A DNA stretch of 64,000 bases, from assembly GCF_900496995.4 (NCBI RefSeq), contig NC_044030.1, positions 16,614,851-16,678,850 on the forward strand. Reading direction: 5' to 3'. Position 1 is the stretch's first letter; every line of letters starts with the position of its first letter. Positions 1 to 13,400 of the stretch are shown one piece after another. Under the pieces are notes generated by a model that was not told the DNA's origin, ran no database searches, and saw only the letters and a program-made list of their open reading frames with translations. This stretch comes from Aquila chrysaetos chrysaetos (lineage: Eukaryota > Chordata > Aves > Accipitriformes > Accipitridae). The translations under genes and the position numbers were made by a program.

Positions 1-1115
1 ATGGATTGTATTAGAAGGCTTGTTTACAATGCTGAATTATTCTGTGTATTAGGAAACTGGACATGCTTGCCCACTTAAATAGCTTTTATTATTTGTTTTA
101 TATGGTGGTTGGCTCGACTTACCTTAGAATACAGTGCAAAAGTCATTAAAATACTGCTGGAAGCTGTGGAACTGTTGAAGATCATGTGCTGATTTCATAT
201 ATTTGATCCATTTAGGTTGACTATCAGTGGTCCAAAAATTAACTGACAGTATAAAAAATAATTTCTTTTCCTTCCTGATTACCTGATATTGACTTGCTTT
301 CTTATTCAGTTGACCAGAATCTGAATCTAATACCAAAATTAATTATTTAGCTGTTTATTAATTTTAAAAAATGTGAACTTTGTTTGTTAAAATCCAAGCC
401 TTTGTGGAAAGGTGGACCTATTGGGGATAATATTTCTAATGGATAAAATTAAATTTATTTTCAAGAAGTTTGTTGGTTTTTGTTGTGTTATCCTTCATTC
501 CAAGATGCAGAACAAAGCTTTGACTTTAAACTCTTCTCATTGTCCCTGTAGGAGCAGAGTCATGTAAGTAAGTCTTGACTTCTCGTATTTTAATTCTTGT
601 TTCTTTGAATAATCTGCATTAGACAGGATGAATACAAAAGCTGTCAGATACTGGCAGTCTCTGTAACCCAACAGAATACTGCTGTAATGTACTTCCCTCT
701 GTTTTGTGTCCTCAAGAAGACAATCTACCACAATTTCAAGATCCTTGTCAGCAACTTTTATGGCAGTTAGCAACCAGTGATTACACTAATGCATTCACTG
801 AAGTCAGGGACTGCCCAATCCACAATACCACATGAATCTATTTACAGTGATAACAAATATCCTCTTACTCAGAGACAAACAAGGTTATAGTACTAATTCT
901 TACTCTTAACTGTCTTTAGAGCAACTGCCACAACAATTAACATAATGGAGAAATTCTTTCAAAGTAATTTCCTAATGTATTTTTGGAGCAGTCGGCTCCA
1001 GAACAATAAAAATTGTTCTGAAATAAGTCAGGAGGCTTAAGGAGGGGATAGAGATGGCACTGTACCTACAGCAGGCTCTTCTTGCTTGATTACAACACAC
1101 AGAGCTCTTCTAGCG
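1..1115. other. no recognisable gene
   Basis: AT-rich DNA downstream of RIG-I with short ORFs that resemble nothing I recognise. In human the convergent neighbour is ACO1, so its 3' UTR could fall here, but no ACO1 exon was seen. Confidence 0.4.
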
Positions 1116-1540
1116 AATCCAGCAGAGGCCCACTAAGATGTTGCAGGATCTGGAGCATCTGTCATATGAGGACAAGCTAAGACTGTTTAGCCCAGTGAAG
1201 AGAAGGCTCAGGGACATCTCCATTGTTTATGTACAGGTATCTGAATGGAGGGCACAAAGAAGATGCAGCCAGCCTCTTTTCAGTGGTGCCTAATAACAGG
1301 GCAAGAAGCAATGGGCACAAACTGAAACGCAGGAGGTTTCCTCTGAACACCAGGAAACACTTTTTTACTGTGAGGGTGACCAAGCACTGACTGCAAAAGA
1401 TTGCCCAGAGAGGTTGTGGTGTCTCCATCCTTGTGAGGTATTCAGATGCTGTCTGGACTTGGTACTGGGAAAATTGTTGTAGGTGACAAGATAACCTCTA
1501 GAGGTCCCTCCCAGCTGCAGCTGTTCTGTGATTCTGTGCA
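1116..1540 (+). mobile_element. CR1 LINE 3' fragment
   Basis: Decayed 3' end of a CR1 element. The plus strand keeps the pattern of the RT C-terminal end (GGACAAGCTAAGACTGTTTAG, then TTGCCCAGAGAGGTTGTGG) and the terminal GATTCTGTG. Coding frame is broken. Confidence 0.8.
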
Positions 1541-2565
1541 ACATCTTAACAGAGAGCTATTAATATGGTCATAATGTTGAGCATTGTTTGATAATAAATA
1601 TGCAACTTCTGGTTCCATTGCAAAAAAAATTCAGGTATTTTCAAAGGCCAAGTAGAGAGCTGGTGTTCTTACCCACCCTCCTATCTCTGCTGGTTACTGA
1701 AGGTAGGCTTGTTGTATGAAGTTGAATTCTTATTAATGTGTTACCTCATCAACCTTTATTACACTCATTTAGGCTGAACTGCAGAGTTGTTTTATTCTGC
1801 AATCATTGCATTCCAACAATAGGAAAAGACCAAAATTCTTCCAACCCCTTAACTTCCCAGTAGTTATTACTATAAGCTGTGAAACTTAAGACTGATTATT
1901 TTTTTATGCCAAGAATCCCAAAGTAGATGGCCCTTTCACACAGCAAACATACTCAAGGACTGTGGTTTTCCATGTACTTTTCATTTTAAAGTGCTAAACC
2001 AGCCTTTTTGCTAAACAAGCCTTTTTCAAAATCTTTGTTTCTAGTATTTTTGGAGGGGAGGCATCATCCAACTATAAATCATCTTTATGCATTGTTCTGT
2101 GTTTCCTTTTTGGAAGCAGCTGTAAGAACAGTGAATTTACTAGGTAAAAACTAAGCACAGAGTAAGTTACTGTAGGACAGATTCAGGCTTCCTGTACAGT
2201 GCATACAGCTTTCGAAGTAAAAGGCATGGACTGGGATGGAACATGAAGCAGTGCTTAAAAGTTGTTTTGCTTTTAATGCCACATAACACTGTTTAAAAGA
2301 ACACTGCAAGTCTCACCGAGTAGGGTTTAGGTAGTTTAAGTAATTTTTGGACTCTGAGTTAGGTTCCTGTTCAAGGTGGTTTGTTTTCTTGAGAGTTCAG
2401 GTCTTTCAGACACATAATTCTTCTACATACATACGTTATTACACTATCAAATGCATAAAGTGAACCGAAAATATATTTGATCTTGGTTCCACAAATATTG
2501 AAGATTAAGCTCATTGAAGATACATAGAATCAGCAAGTGCTTTAAAGTGTACAAGTTTAACAGTG
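1541..2565. other. no recognisable feature
   Basis: AT-rich stretch between the CR1 fragment and the LTR, with no coding or repeat signal that I could identify. Confidence 0.4.
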
Positions 2566-3136
2566 TGTCATGGTTTAACCTCAGCCAGCAACTAAGCACC
2601 ATGCAGCTGCTCACTCAATTCCCCCCCCACCCAGTGGGATGCGGAGAGAATCAGAAGAAGAAAAAAAAAAAAAGTAAAACTTGTGGGTTGAGATAAAGAC
2701 AGTTTAATAGGACAGAGAGGAAGACAATAATAATGACAATAATAATAAAATTACAGTACTAATAATAAAAGGATTGGAATATACAAAACAAGTGATGAAC
2801 AATGCAATTGCTCACCACTCATCAACTGATGCCCAGTTAGTTCCCGAGCAGCAATGCACCCCCCCCAGCCAGCTCCCCCCAGTTTATATACTGGGCATGA
2901 TGTCACATGGTCTGGAATACCCCTTTGGCCAGTTGGGGTCAGCTGTCCTGGCTGTGTCCCCTCCCAACTTCATGTGCCCCTCCAGCCTTCTTGCTGCCTG
3001 GGAATGAGAAGCTGAAAAATCCTTGACTTAGTCTAAACACTGCTTAGCAACAACTGAAAACATCAGTGTGTTATCTACGTTCTTCTCATAGTAAATACTA
3101 GAAAGAAAATGAACTATCCCAGACGAAACCAGGACA
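2566..3136 (+). mobile_element. old solo LTR (endogenous retrovirus)
   Basis: Begins TGTCATGGTTTAACC and ends AAACCAGGACA, so the ends are inverted copies. Inside are an A-rich tract, TTATATACTGGGCATGATG and a C-rich segment, all shared with the LTR at 15987-16434. No internal retroviral genes adjoin it. The flanking 5-mers CAGTG and CCAGG do not match, so no target duplication is visible. It lies 3' of RIG-I. Confidence 0.75.
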
Positions 3137-4125
3137 CCAGGTTTTATAACTGTGTGTGTAGCAATTTCTGTTTTTCTGAGAGACGTCTGGGATCTGGATG
3201 GGGAGAAGGGATTTAAAGACACTAATGCCTAGACTTTGTTCCAATTCTAGATCAGCTCTGACAGGAAATCTGCAGAATTAATATTAATGTCTTGAGAGAT
3301 TTCAACTGCTAATTCATGAGACAGGACATCAGGGTAAATGCTAATCACCATCTAACAGGGCACTGGTTGTCCTCCTTGGGGCTTGTTCAGTTAAGCAACA
3401 CATAGAAAGGTGTCCATTCTGCAACTTCAGCAACTTGACAAACATGCAGTGATAGAAGAAAACAGTGCTACCATTTTAATCAGAAGATGCCTCCTCCAAG
3501 AGGGCTCTGTGAAGCCCTACTGCTTTTGGCAGACTGTTGCAGAAGCGTTCTCTGTTAAAGATGGATTTAAAACATGCAATATCTTCCTTACCGAAAAGTT
3601 ACTGGACATTTTCTCTTAATTTTCTATATACCAAAATGCCTAGAGCATTAAAAGTAATTTTTTTAAAAAGCTTTAAAAGTAGCTAAAGTAGTGCTTAAAG
3701 TGTCTGTATAAGCCATGTTGTCTGCATGGAGGTGCAATCCAACCAGAACTAACTGGTAACAAAGAAGATTCTGATTCACACAGAAATGCTTGAAGTTGTG
3801 GCCTGTCACCTAAAATCAGATGTTTAATTAGTCATTCAGCTTGATTTTGTATTTTTCAGACCAGCTTCTTCATAGCAGCAAAGATTAAGATCTAGATGCT
3901 AAGGGCATGTTTTTGTCCATGCTTATATTAAAACTTCTTGTGAAACATTTAATTAGATAGCAGATTTTAAGTGGCCATACTAGCCTTTTTTAATCTAGCC
4001 AGATGCTGCTGAGGGGCCTAGTATATCCAACAGCATAAAGAACAAGAACTTTTTATACATGGAAAGAGATTATCCACTATTTCAGCTTGGTGCAGTAGGG
4101 TGATACATGCATTAAAATGCTGAGT
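3137..4125. other. RIG-I 3' UTR and downstream flank
   Basis: Holds the probable RIG-I 3' UTR (from 4125 downward) and its poly(A) candidates. No other coding signal. Confidence 0.5.
3988..3993 (-). terminator. RIGI: candidate RIG-I poly(A) signal ATTAAA
   Basis: No AATAAA is visible on the minus strand in the first 500 bases after the stop codon. ATTAAA occurs here, 133 bases past the stop, and again at 3947-3952 and 3822-3827. Which is used cannot be told by eye. Confidence 0.25.
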
Positions 4126-4425
4126 TCAGCTGGATGTTTCTTCAACATCAAAATTCTTCAAAGAAAAATTAATATTCTTCCATTTCTGAAAATCCATTTG
4201 TGTCCCAGTTTCAACATTCTCTAATACAAAGCTTTTGATTTTGATCACTGGTAGATTATCAAATGTCTTGTACTTCACTATGATTCCCCAGTCATGCTGG
4301 CAATTAGTATTTTGGCAATACATCTTGCTTTTTTTCTCAAAACAATCAAACTGGACTGGTTTCTGGTGAGGCTTTGTTATATAACGCTCCTTGAACGCAT
4401 CTCCTAGGACAGTGTGATGAGATTC
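4126..4425 (-). CDS. RIGI: RIG-I exon 18 (residues 830-928, CTD and stop)
   Basis: Acceptor TTGTTTCAG. Holds the second zinc pair C866 and C871, and aligned RNA-end binding residues H849, F855, K860, K863 and K891 (human H847, F853, K858, K861, K888). TGA stop at 4128-4126. Confidence 0.98.
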   Translation of the reverse strand, partial: ESHHTVLGDAFKERYITKPHQKPVQFDCFEKKSKMYCQNTNCQHDWGIIVKYKTFDNLPVIKIKSFVLENVETGTQMDFQKWKNINFSLKNFDVEETSS

Positions 4426-7400
4426 CTGAAACAACACATGCCAGAAGCACTTAATAGTAGAAACACCATTCCTCATTTTTTCCCCGACATTCGCCTTCCC
4501 CTCACAAATACCATTTCCCTGGTAAGGTGCTTCCTGTCATTAAGGAGGCTCACCTTCCAGCCCCCTTGGCTCATCGCTCTTTTTTCCCCATTCATTAAAT
4601 ACCAGGTACTAGAAAGGCCCAGGCCTGGGCTTATCAAACTCCAAATTACTATATATCACAAGTCACTAGCTTACACATATTTGAACTTACTTAGGTTCTC
4701 TGAAAGCCATGCTTGCAGTATTTGAGCCTTCTGCATAAAATAACAGTCATCCAGACAACAGACAACTTGAAAGACTCCTGCTTCTCACTTATTTTAACTA
4801 TATGACCCCAGCCTTCCATGAGGGGTGATGCAATTACATTGGAATGATAGAAAAAAGTAAGCCTAACAAGGTAAAGGAGTAACAGTTGTTGTTTATAACA
4901 TATATAATTAAAGATTAAAAAAATTAACAACTTAATTTGAAAGCATATGTACAATTTGAGCTGGAGTCTGAAAATGCTAGTTCTTCCTCGATATCCAACT
5001 TGAATTAAATATGTAGGCTGAACTATGACAGAACTCAGTTTGTAGGGATTATTTAAAATATTGTGAGGGGTTATTTGCAGAGTACTAAGCAAAAATTCTT
5101 CCTGAAGAGTTTTCTGAACTCTCGGATCTATTTGCACAGGTATAGGTGATAAGCCGGCAGCACAAAATGGAGTAACAGTCAGAGGTGCATATTAGATATC
5201 CCTTGTTATTTGTCAAAGAAGTGTAACTAGGTTTTCACAAGGCTGAGCTATTCCAAAATCCTCGCCTATGGATCTTCCCTATGCAGAGGAGTAGTGAACT
5301 CCATCTACGTTCCAAAAACAGCTGGTAAAAACAAAAAAAATATATTCTTGATTAAAAAGGAAAGTGGCTGAAGGCAAGCATTCTGTAATGCTCAGCTGTG
5401 GCCTGAAGCCCTTTATCACATCACAACTGCGCTTTTCAGAGCAGCACAAATAGAAGCTTCAGAAGAACAAATTTCAGAACTAGAAAGGCTCAAAGTGCCC
5501 AGAAAAGGCTCTCTTTCATGATCACCATTTTCCATGTCTAGAGTATTGGCTTCTTGGGCCTACAGAGAAATTCTTCAAGTTCAGAAAGATTACAATAAAA
5601 ATGTCCCCATGAGATACATCGAAGCAATGTGAACTACCTAAAGAATGGAAAACAAAGTAATACTGAAGAATTAAAGGGCTCCTCTTGTAAAACCATGCTT
5701 TGCCCTGCCTTTCAAAACTGAAAACTGGCCCATAAGCCAAGGAGCTAAACAGTGAGCTGATCTCAGTACTTTGTATGGATAATTTGCAATCAACAGAAAT
5801 GGTGGGAGAAATCTCTCAACTGCAGGAAGACTCCCAATCTTGTGCTAATCGGGAAGGTAAATACCCAGCAGTTATACGAGTAGGTTATGTCATTGAAGAT
5901 CACATGATTTTCCACAAAATTCATCAGTTTCTAATAGAAGGGGGTTCAGGAAAACTGAAGTGATTCCTGTCATATCACATATTTGCACACCCTGGATATC
6001 ATCAACTACCATCATAACATGCTACAGAAGTAGTTATGACTGGTCCTGTGGCTTACCGATTTACTCAGAATTTTTTTCTGCTCCAGTTTGCACAAAATAG
6101 CCTGCTTTCCACACTAATAAACACTGCTGTTAGTTCAATAATGTTGACTTCCCTGGTGTTCATGGATGTAGGTTTCCATACAGACACATACCTTTATAAC
6201 TCTGATGTCATCTGTACTGCAGGCATATGCTTTGCATTTTCCACACAGAAGATTTTTTTTCCCTTCCACTACCTTACTTCTTGTTTCTTTCTTCCTGGAA
6301 TCTCGTAATACCTTTTCCTTCATTTGCAGGTCATGTATCTTTAATAAATAAATAAAAATCAAGATCGTTATGAAATTACATCTGTCTAAACATGACTCGG
6401 GATATGTAACATCTAGGAACCTATTACTTAAAAGGAAACGAACAAACCAGGCCTTGTTCTAGCAACTCATACCAAAGGAAGAACGTGGTACATTTGTCAG
6501 GTTAAGAATGTAAGGCTAGAATAAGTAAGTCACATGATGGACAGCATTTATGCCATCTGTTCCTTCCTCCCCTCTACCCCGCTATGGCCCCTGTGGTCAT
6601 AACACTATTAAGTCCTTGTGAAGACTAAGTCATGTGAGACTCCCTACAGCAGAAGTAGTGCTGCTGCTCTGGAAATAAGGCTCCAGAGACCACAGAAATT
6701 GCAGGCAGAGAAAGAGGCAACAGCCACAGCCTGGACCTGGGAACCTGCAGCTCATGCAGAAACAAAATCCTCCAAGAAGAAGCAGAGCAGCCAAACCAAG
6801 ACTCAGAGGTGGGACAGGAAATTTCACAAAGGCTGGAGGGCCTTGGACATTCTTTGTTGCTCAGTCCCTGAAAGCTTGCCTGGAAACATGGGGTGATCTG
6901 CAAATGCATAGGAATATGGCAGAACTGTGTACGAAGTCTTTTTATTCGTAGTGGCTACCACTGGCTTATTCTACTCTTCTCTAGGAAATTTGTTGCAAAG
7001 GTCTAGGAAAATAGAATCATAGAATCATTTAGGTTGGAAAAGACCTTTAAGATCATCGAGTCCAACCGCAAACCTAACACTGCCAAGTCCACCGCTAAAC
7101 CATGTCCCCAAGTGCCACATCTACACATCTTTTAAATACCTCCAGGGATGGTGACTCAACCACTTCCCTGGGCAGCCTGTTCCAATGCCTGATAATCCTT
7201 TCACTGAAGACATTTTCCCTAATATCCGATCTAAACCTTCCCTGGCGCAAATTGAGGCCATTTAATCTCGTCCTATCACTAGTTACTTGGGAGAAGAGAC
7301 CAACACCCACCTTGCTAAAACCTCCTTTCAGGTAGTTGTAGAGAGCTATAAGGTCTCCCCTCGGCCTCCTTTTCTCCAGGCTAAACAGCCCCAGCTCCCT

Positions 7401-10400
7401 CAGCCGCTCCCCACAGGACTTGTGCTCTAGACCCTTCACCAGCTTCGTTGCCCTTCTCTGGACACGCTCCAGCACCTCAATGTCTCTCCTGTAGTGAGTG
7501 GCCCAAAACTGAACCCAGTACTCGAGGTGCGGCCTCATCAGTGCCGAGTACAAGGGGACAATCATTTCCCTGCTCCTGCTGGCCACACTATGTCTGATAC
7601 AAGCCAGGATGCCTTTGGCCTTCTTGGCCACCTGGGCACACTGCTGGCTCATATTCAGCCAGCTGTTGACCAACACCCCCAGGTCCTTTTCTGCCAGGCA
7701 GCTTTCCAGCCACTCTTCCCCAAGCCTGGAGCATTGCCTGGGGTTGTCGTGACCCAAGAGTAGGACCCAGCACTGAGCCTTGTTGAACCTCATACAATTG
7801 TCCTTGGCCCATCGATCCAGCCTGTCCAGATCGCTCTGTAGAGCCTTCACCCCCTCAAGCAGATCAATGCTCCTGCCCAACTTGGTGTCATCAGCAGACT
7901 TACTGAGGGTGCACTCGATCCCCTCGTCCAGACCATTGATAGAGACATTAAACAGAACTGGCCCCAATACTGAGCCCTGGGGAACACCACTTGTGACCGG
8001 CCACCAACTGGATTTAACTCCAGTCACCACCACTCTTTGGGCCCAGCCATCCAGCCAGTTTTTTATCTAGTGAAGAGTACACCCGTCCAAGCCATGAGCA
8101 GCCAGTTTCTCCAGGAAAACACTGTGGGAAACAGTGTGAAAGGCTTTACTAAAGGCCAGGTAGACAACATACACAGCCTTTCCCTCCTCCACTAAGTGAG
8201 TCACCTTGTCATAGAAGGAGATAAGGTTAGTCAAGCAGGACCTGCCTTTCATGAACCCATGCTGACTGGGCCTGATCACCTCGTTGTCCTGTCTGTGCTG
8301 TGTGATGGCACTCAAGACAATCTGCTCCATAACCTTCCCCGGCACTGAGGTCAGACTGACAGGCCTGTAGTTACCTGGATCCTCCTTCCAGCCCTTCTTG
8401 TAGATGGGTGTTGCACTTGCTAACCTCCAGTCAACTGGGACCTCCCCAGTGTAGTCAGGATTGCTGATAACTGATTGCAAGTGGCTTGGTGAGCACTTCC
8501 ACCAGCTCCCTCAGTACCCTTGGATGGATCCTATCCAGCCTCATAGACGTGTGTGTGTCTAAGTGGTGTGGCAGGTTGCTAACCATTTCCCCTTGGATTA
8601 TGTGGGCTTCATGCTGCTCCCTGTCCCTGTGTTCCAGCTCAGGGGGCTGGGTACCCAGAGAACAATTGGTCTTACTATTAAAGACTGAGGCAAAGAAGGT
8701 ATTAAGTACCTCAGCCTTTTCCTCAGCCTTTGTCACTGTGCTTCTGCCCCGCATCCAATAAAGGATGGAGATTCTCCTTAGCCCTCCTTTTATTGCTAAT
8801 GTATTTTAGAAACATTTTTAATTGTCTTTTACAGCAGTAGCCAGATTAAGTTCTAGTTGGGCTTTGACCCTTCTAATTTTTTCCCTCCATAACATCACAA
8901 CATCCTTGTAGTCCTCCTGAGTGGCCTGCCCCTTCTTCCAAAGGTCATAAACTCTCCTTGTTTTCCTGCGTTCCAGCCAAAGCTCTCCGTTCAGCCAGCA
9001 CTGTCTTCTTCCCCACTGGCTCATCTTTTGGCACATAGGGATGGCCTGCTCCTCTGTCTTTAAGATTTCCTTCTTGAAGCATGTCCATTCTCCCTGGACT
9101 CCTTTGCCCTTCAGGATGGTCTCCCAAAGCACTCTGTCAACTAGTCTCCCAAACAGGCCAAAGTCTGCCTTCTGGAAGTCCAAGGTGGCAGTTCTGCTAA
9201 CACCCTTCCTTACTTCTCTGAGAATCAAAAGCTATCTTTTCATCATCTTTGTGCCCAAGATGGCCTCCAACCACCTTCCCTAGTGCCTTCCCTTGTTGAC
9301 TCACTTACCAGCTGTGTCAGGAGGGTATCTTCCACACACTCCAGGAACCTCCTAGACTGTTTCCTCTCCGCTGTATTGTATTCCCAAAAGACACCCGGCA
9401 AGTTGAAGTCCCCCACAAGAACAAAGGGCTAGCGATCATGAGACTTCCAGCTGCTTATAGAGTATTTTGTCTGCCTCTTCGTCCTGGTGGGGTGGTCTAT
9501 AACAGACTCTCACCCTGACCTCTGCCTTGTTGGCCTTCCCCTTGATTCTTGCCCATAAAAACTCAACCCTATTATCACCATCATTAAGCTCTAAACAATC
9601 AAACCACTCCCTAACATACAGGGCTACCCCACCATCTCTCCTCCTTGCCTATCCCTTCTGAAGAGTTTATAGCTATCCATTGCAGCACTCCAGTTGTGCA
9701 GGTCATCCCACCATGCTTCTGTGATTGCAATTTCATCATAGTTTTCCAGCTGCCCAACAGCTTCCAAGTCCTCCTGTTTGTTGCCCATGCTGTGTGCAGT
9801 GGTATAGATGCTCTTCAGTTGGGCTATTGATCCTACCACCTTTTTGGGGGAAGAAGCCCTAATTCCTACGTGACTGTTCTCAGTCACTCCCGTGGTTTCT
9901 AACACATCAAAACCCCTTGATTCTTTGCCACTGCGTGGATCTCCATCCCCTACCTCCACTGAGATGGCAGACCAAACGACCTCGCTAGCACACCATCCCT
10001 TAAACATTGGCATGCCACCACCAGGCTTATCTCTAGCGAGTCTGGTTTTATCCCTTTCCCCCTTAAAATCTAGTTTAAAGCTCTTTCAGTGAACCCTGCT
10101 AACTCCTGCGCAAAGATCCTTTGCCCCCTTTGAGACAGGTGTACCCTGTCTGTCACCAGCAGACCTGGTGTTGTGTAGACCAACCCATGATCAAAAAACC
10201 CCAAATTCTGCTGGTGACACCAGGCTCAGAGCCACGTATTGATCTGCTGGTTCTTCCTGTTTCTTCCCTTGTGATTCCCTGCAACTGGAAGGATACAGGA
10301 GACCACTACTTGTGCTCCTGATCCCTTAACCAGTTGTCCCAAGGCCCTGAAGTCTCTTTGATTGCCCTTGGACTTCTTGTTGCAACTTCATCGTTGCCTA

Positions 10401-13400
10401 CATGAAAAATCAATAATGAATAATAATACTAGGGCGATACCAGGGTAGGAAGCTTTCTCTTCACATTTTTAACCTGTGCCCCAGTGAGGTGGCAGACTTC
10501 CCTAAGAAGTGGGTCTGGTCGGCATATTGGGCTTTCTGTTATCCTCAGGAGAGGGTCTCCTATGACAGTGACCTGTCTTTTTTTCTTTATGAAGTGTTTT
10601 TGACACAGGGCATGGGCCAACTTAACCTTGGTGACACCTCCAAGCTAGATGAACCATCATCCTCATCATTGTTTGGTTCCACTTGCAGAGCCTCATACCT
10701 ATTATGCAAGGGCATCTGGGAAGGTGGGGTGGTTACAGAGGAGACGTACCTGCTGCGCCAGGCAGAAAACTGCCTGGCCAAAAGTCTATCATTGACTTAG
10801 CCCGCGACACCTCTTACATGTCACCTCAGCACCAGAAGTACTTGACGCTTCTTTCTACCCTCATGATGTTTTCTGATCTGGTAAGTGCACAGCACACAGC
10901 AGGGTTAATGAAAAGCACTGAATGTGTACTGAGGTGTTCTACTAGGCTTGTTCACCTGCCAGAAGTTGCTTGAAGCAAAGATTAACAGTACCGTAGGCAG
11001 TACAAAAGAAGTTACCAGCAGAAGAGCAGGTACAAACCCAAATTCATCCTGTTAATGTCCCAGACAATGGTTTCTTGACATCTCCCAGAAACCACTGCTC
11101 TGAAATCAACAAGCACTTGGTGTGACAACAAACAACTTTAGAAAAGCACTTGTACCAGCCTGCAGCAAAGATAAAGTGCTTCTGAACAAGAATTGGATGA
11201 ACCTATTACCACCATCTGCATAGTTACCCATCTCCCTGTCCACTATCCCAGACACAGTAATATTTTTCTTCCAGTGGACAGAATAGTTTATATTTTATTT
11301 CTAAGCTGAGAAGTTTACATAAATTCTACCTCAACTTCTAAGTTTTTTACAGTTACAGTACAGATGACATTCTGCAAGCGAGCAGTACACACTATCCCTT
11401 CTCTGCTGATCTAGCCTTGGTCTGAAACCAAATACAGCGAACACCTTCCTCAAGTTATCACTTGGTCCTAGATAGAGCCCTTGTAGATTAAGGCCAATAT
11501 AGATTACGCCTGTAGATTTGAGTATGAAAATTCCACAGAAGTACAAACCTTTCTTGCAAATGTTGTTTCATCCCAAGTCTGTAGCTTTTCAATAGCTTCA
11601 TTCATCATTTCTTCCTTGTAACGGTTGTGTTTCTCATTCTCAACCACTTCTATTTTGCTTGTCACAAGGATGCACTTGCTGTCTTTTGCCCTTCCACGAC
11701 CTATACAGCAACATATTTATCCTCTTTAGTTACTCTTAACAAGATGTGCAAAAGCAGCAGCTATGCCATAAAAGAGCATAAAGGACTTCTCTGTGGCTGC
11801 TTTTGTTTCCGATGTTCAGATTCAGATAATGCTGCTTCTGAAGAGCAGTCTTTCAGCTCGCTCTTTTTCAATCACAAACCAGAACAAGATGCACCTTTCC
11901 AGGCACCCTCATGGATATCGCCCAGCCAGTACTGTATTGACTGCTTCTGTGGCCTGCCTCAGTTAAGCTCAGGCATGTTTGACACTTCAGTTATTGTACA
12001 GCATATTGCTGTCTTCTTGTGGGAAAAAAACTAGAGGAAAAAGGTTCATCTTAGTCCTACTTACTAGTTTTCTGCCCTGCTAATTGGTGTCTATTTAAAA
12101 AAAGAAAAAGTCTTATGGCAAAAAACCTGAGGAACTGGAAATACGGTGATGGCAAGAAAAGAGATAAGAGCAAGTGCCATCTCTTCCACCTGTCTATGCC
12201 TACTGCCTGCCTGCTTTTTGCTGCTGTGACACAGGCAAACTAAGAACTACAGGGATCTCATACCACTTCAGAAGTATTTCGGTTAGAAAAAGTGTTCACA
12301 TTAGCTTTTGAGCTCCTATTCCCCCAAAATCATGATTTTGTGTTGTTTAAAACTGACGCAGCCTATTTTCTTTGCATCTTTCATGGCTTGTTAAGAAACA
12401 CTATCCTTTCACCCATAAACATGAATTCTGGGCCAATTATTTCATTCTAAGACAAAAATAAGAAAGTCACAGGACACAAACCCTGAAAGCAGAGGACTAA
12501 GATCACTTACCATCAAATTATGAAGTAATCTACTTGGGTGATATGATAAAGTACTGCAGATGCACCCTTGAAAGACATAGGCAGTTTTATGACATTTAGG
12601 AATGTCATAAACAGAAACCAGTATTTAGTGTGGGTCTTCATTCCCCTCTACTGGCCTTATTGTAAAATCACCAAGATTCAAGACCGAAGTCTTGACAGAC
12701 TTCTTCAGACAAGCCAAGACAGAAACAGAGTTTCCTTTTTTCTTTTTTCTTGTCTTGAATGTTAGAGATCTGCAGATATGAAGGTCTCGAGTACCCATGA
12801 GTAGCTGTGTTGGCAATAAGCCACTGGGCAGGGGAAGGTCTTCAGAAGCCATGGCAATACATGAAACTCCATTACAGCAGTCCTTTGTAAATTGTCACAG
12901 AATGATTTGCGTTATTTCTGACTACAGCTCTTCTAGCCATACTTCTGCTTATATGTATAATTAGCCACTTGAGGGATCAGTCCTCAACAGTTCAATAACC
13001 TTGTGCAGCATGGCTAATTTGCATGGCAAAAGAAAAGTCACACAACATCAAGGACTCAGTTCTGTGAACAAATTTGTCATGTCCAGTCCCATCATTCATC
13101 TGACTTCACTCAGGGGCAGAGAGGAATAACAGCAAGACATGCACATATTACTATAGTATTTCCAAAGTGTCATTCAGTAGCACTTTATGTCCATTTCTAG
13201 GCCAAAACAGGTTTCTAAAGTAATAGCTCTGAAATTCCATACCTCTGACTTGGATCATTTTGGTGACATTACCGAAGTATTCATAGAGCACAACAAGGTT
13301 GCACTCAGAAATATCAATGCCTTCATCAGCAACAGATGTAGCAATTAGCAGTCTGTTCTCTTTGTTGGTTTTGAACGCATCCAGCACACCCTTCTGCATT

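Larger units (their letters stand above)
7012..10800 (-). mobile_element. long CR1 LINE, copy A, in RIG-I intron 16
   Basis: About 3.8 kb, same orientation as RIG-I. From 3' to 5' on the minus strand it holds the CR1 tail at 7012 (ATAGAATCATAGAATCAT on plus), the reverse transcriptase, the endonuclease and an ORF1 esterase-like region. All frames are interrupted, so it is dead. Its 5' limit is approximate. The part 7314-8132 is almost identical to copy B at 41442-42702. Confidence 0.93.

Noticed and set aside
2561..3141. Target-site duplication for the older LTR
   Set aside because: Flanking 5-mers CAGTG and CCAGG differ, so I do not claim one.
1..4125. Search for the terminal exon of ACO1, the convergent neighbour in human
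   Set aside because: No plus-strand segment with aconitase-like sequence was seen; at most a 3' UTR may be present.
6618..6909. Overlapping ORFs on both strands in RIG-I intron 16
   Set aside because: No similarity recognised. The RIG-I frame already joins exons 16 and 17 perfectly, so no extra exon is needed.
7494..8070. Plus-strand ORFs inside CR1 copy A, repeated exactly in copy B
   Set aside because: They are antisense shadows of the RT. Their perfect identity comes from the conserved core, not from selection on a second protein.
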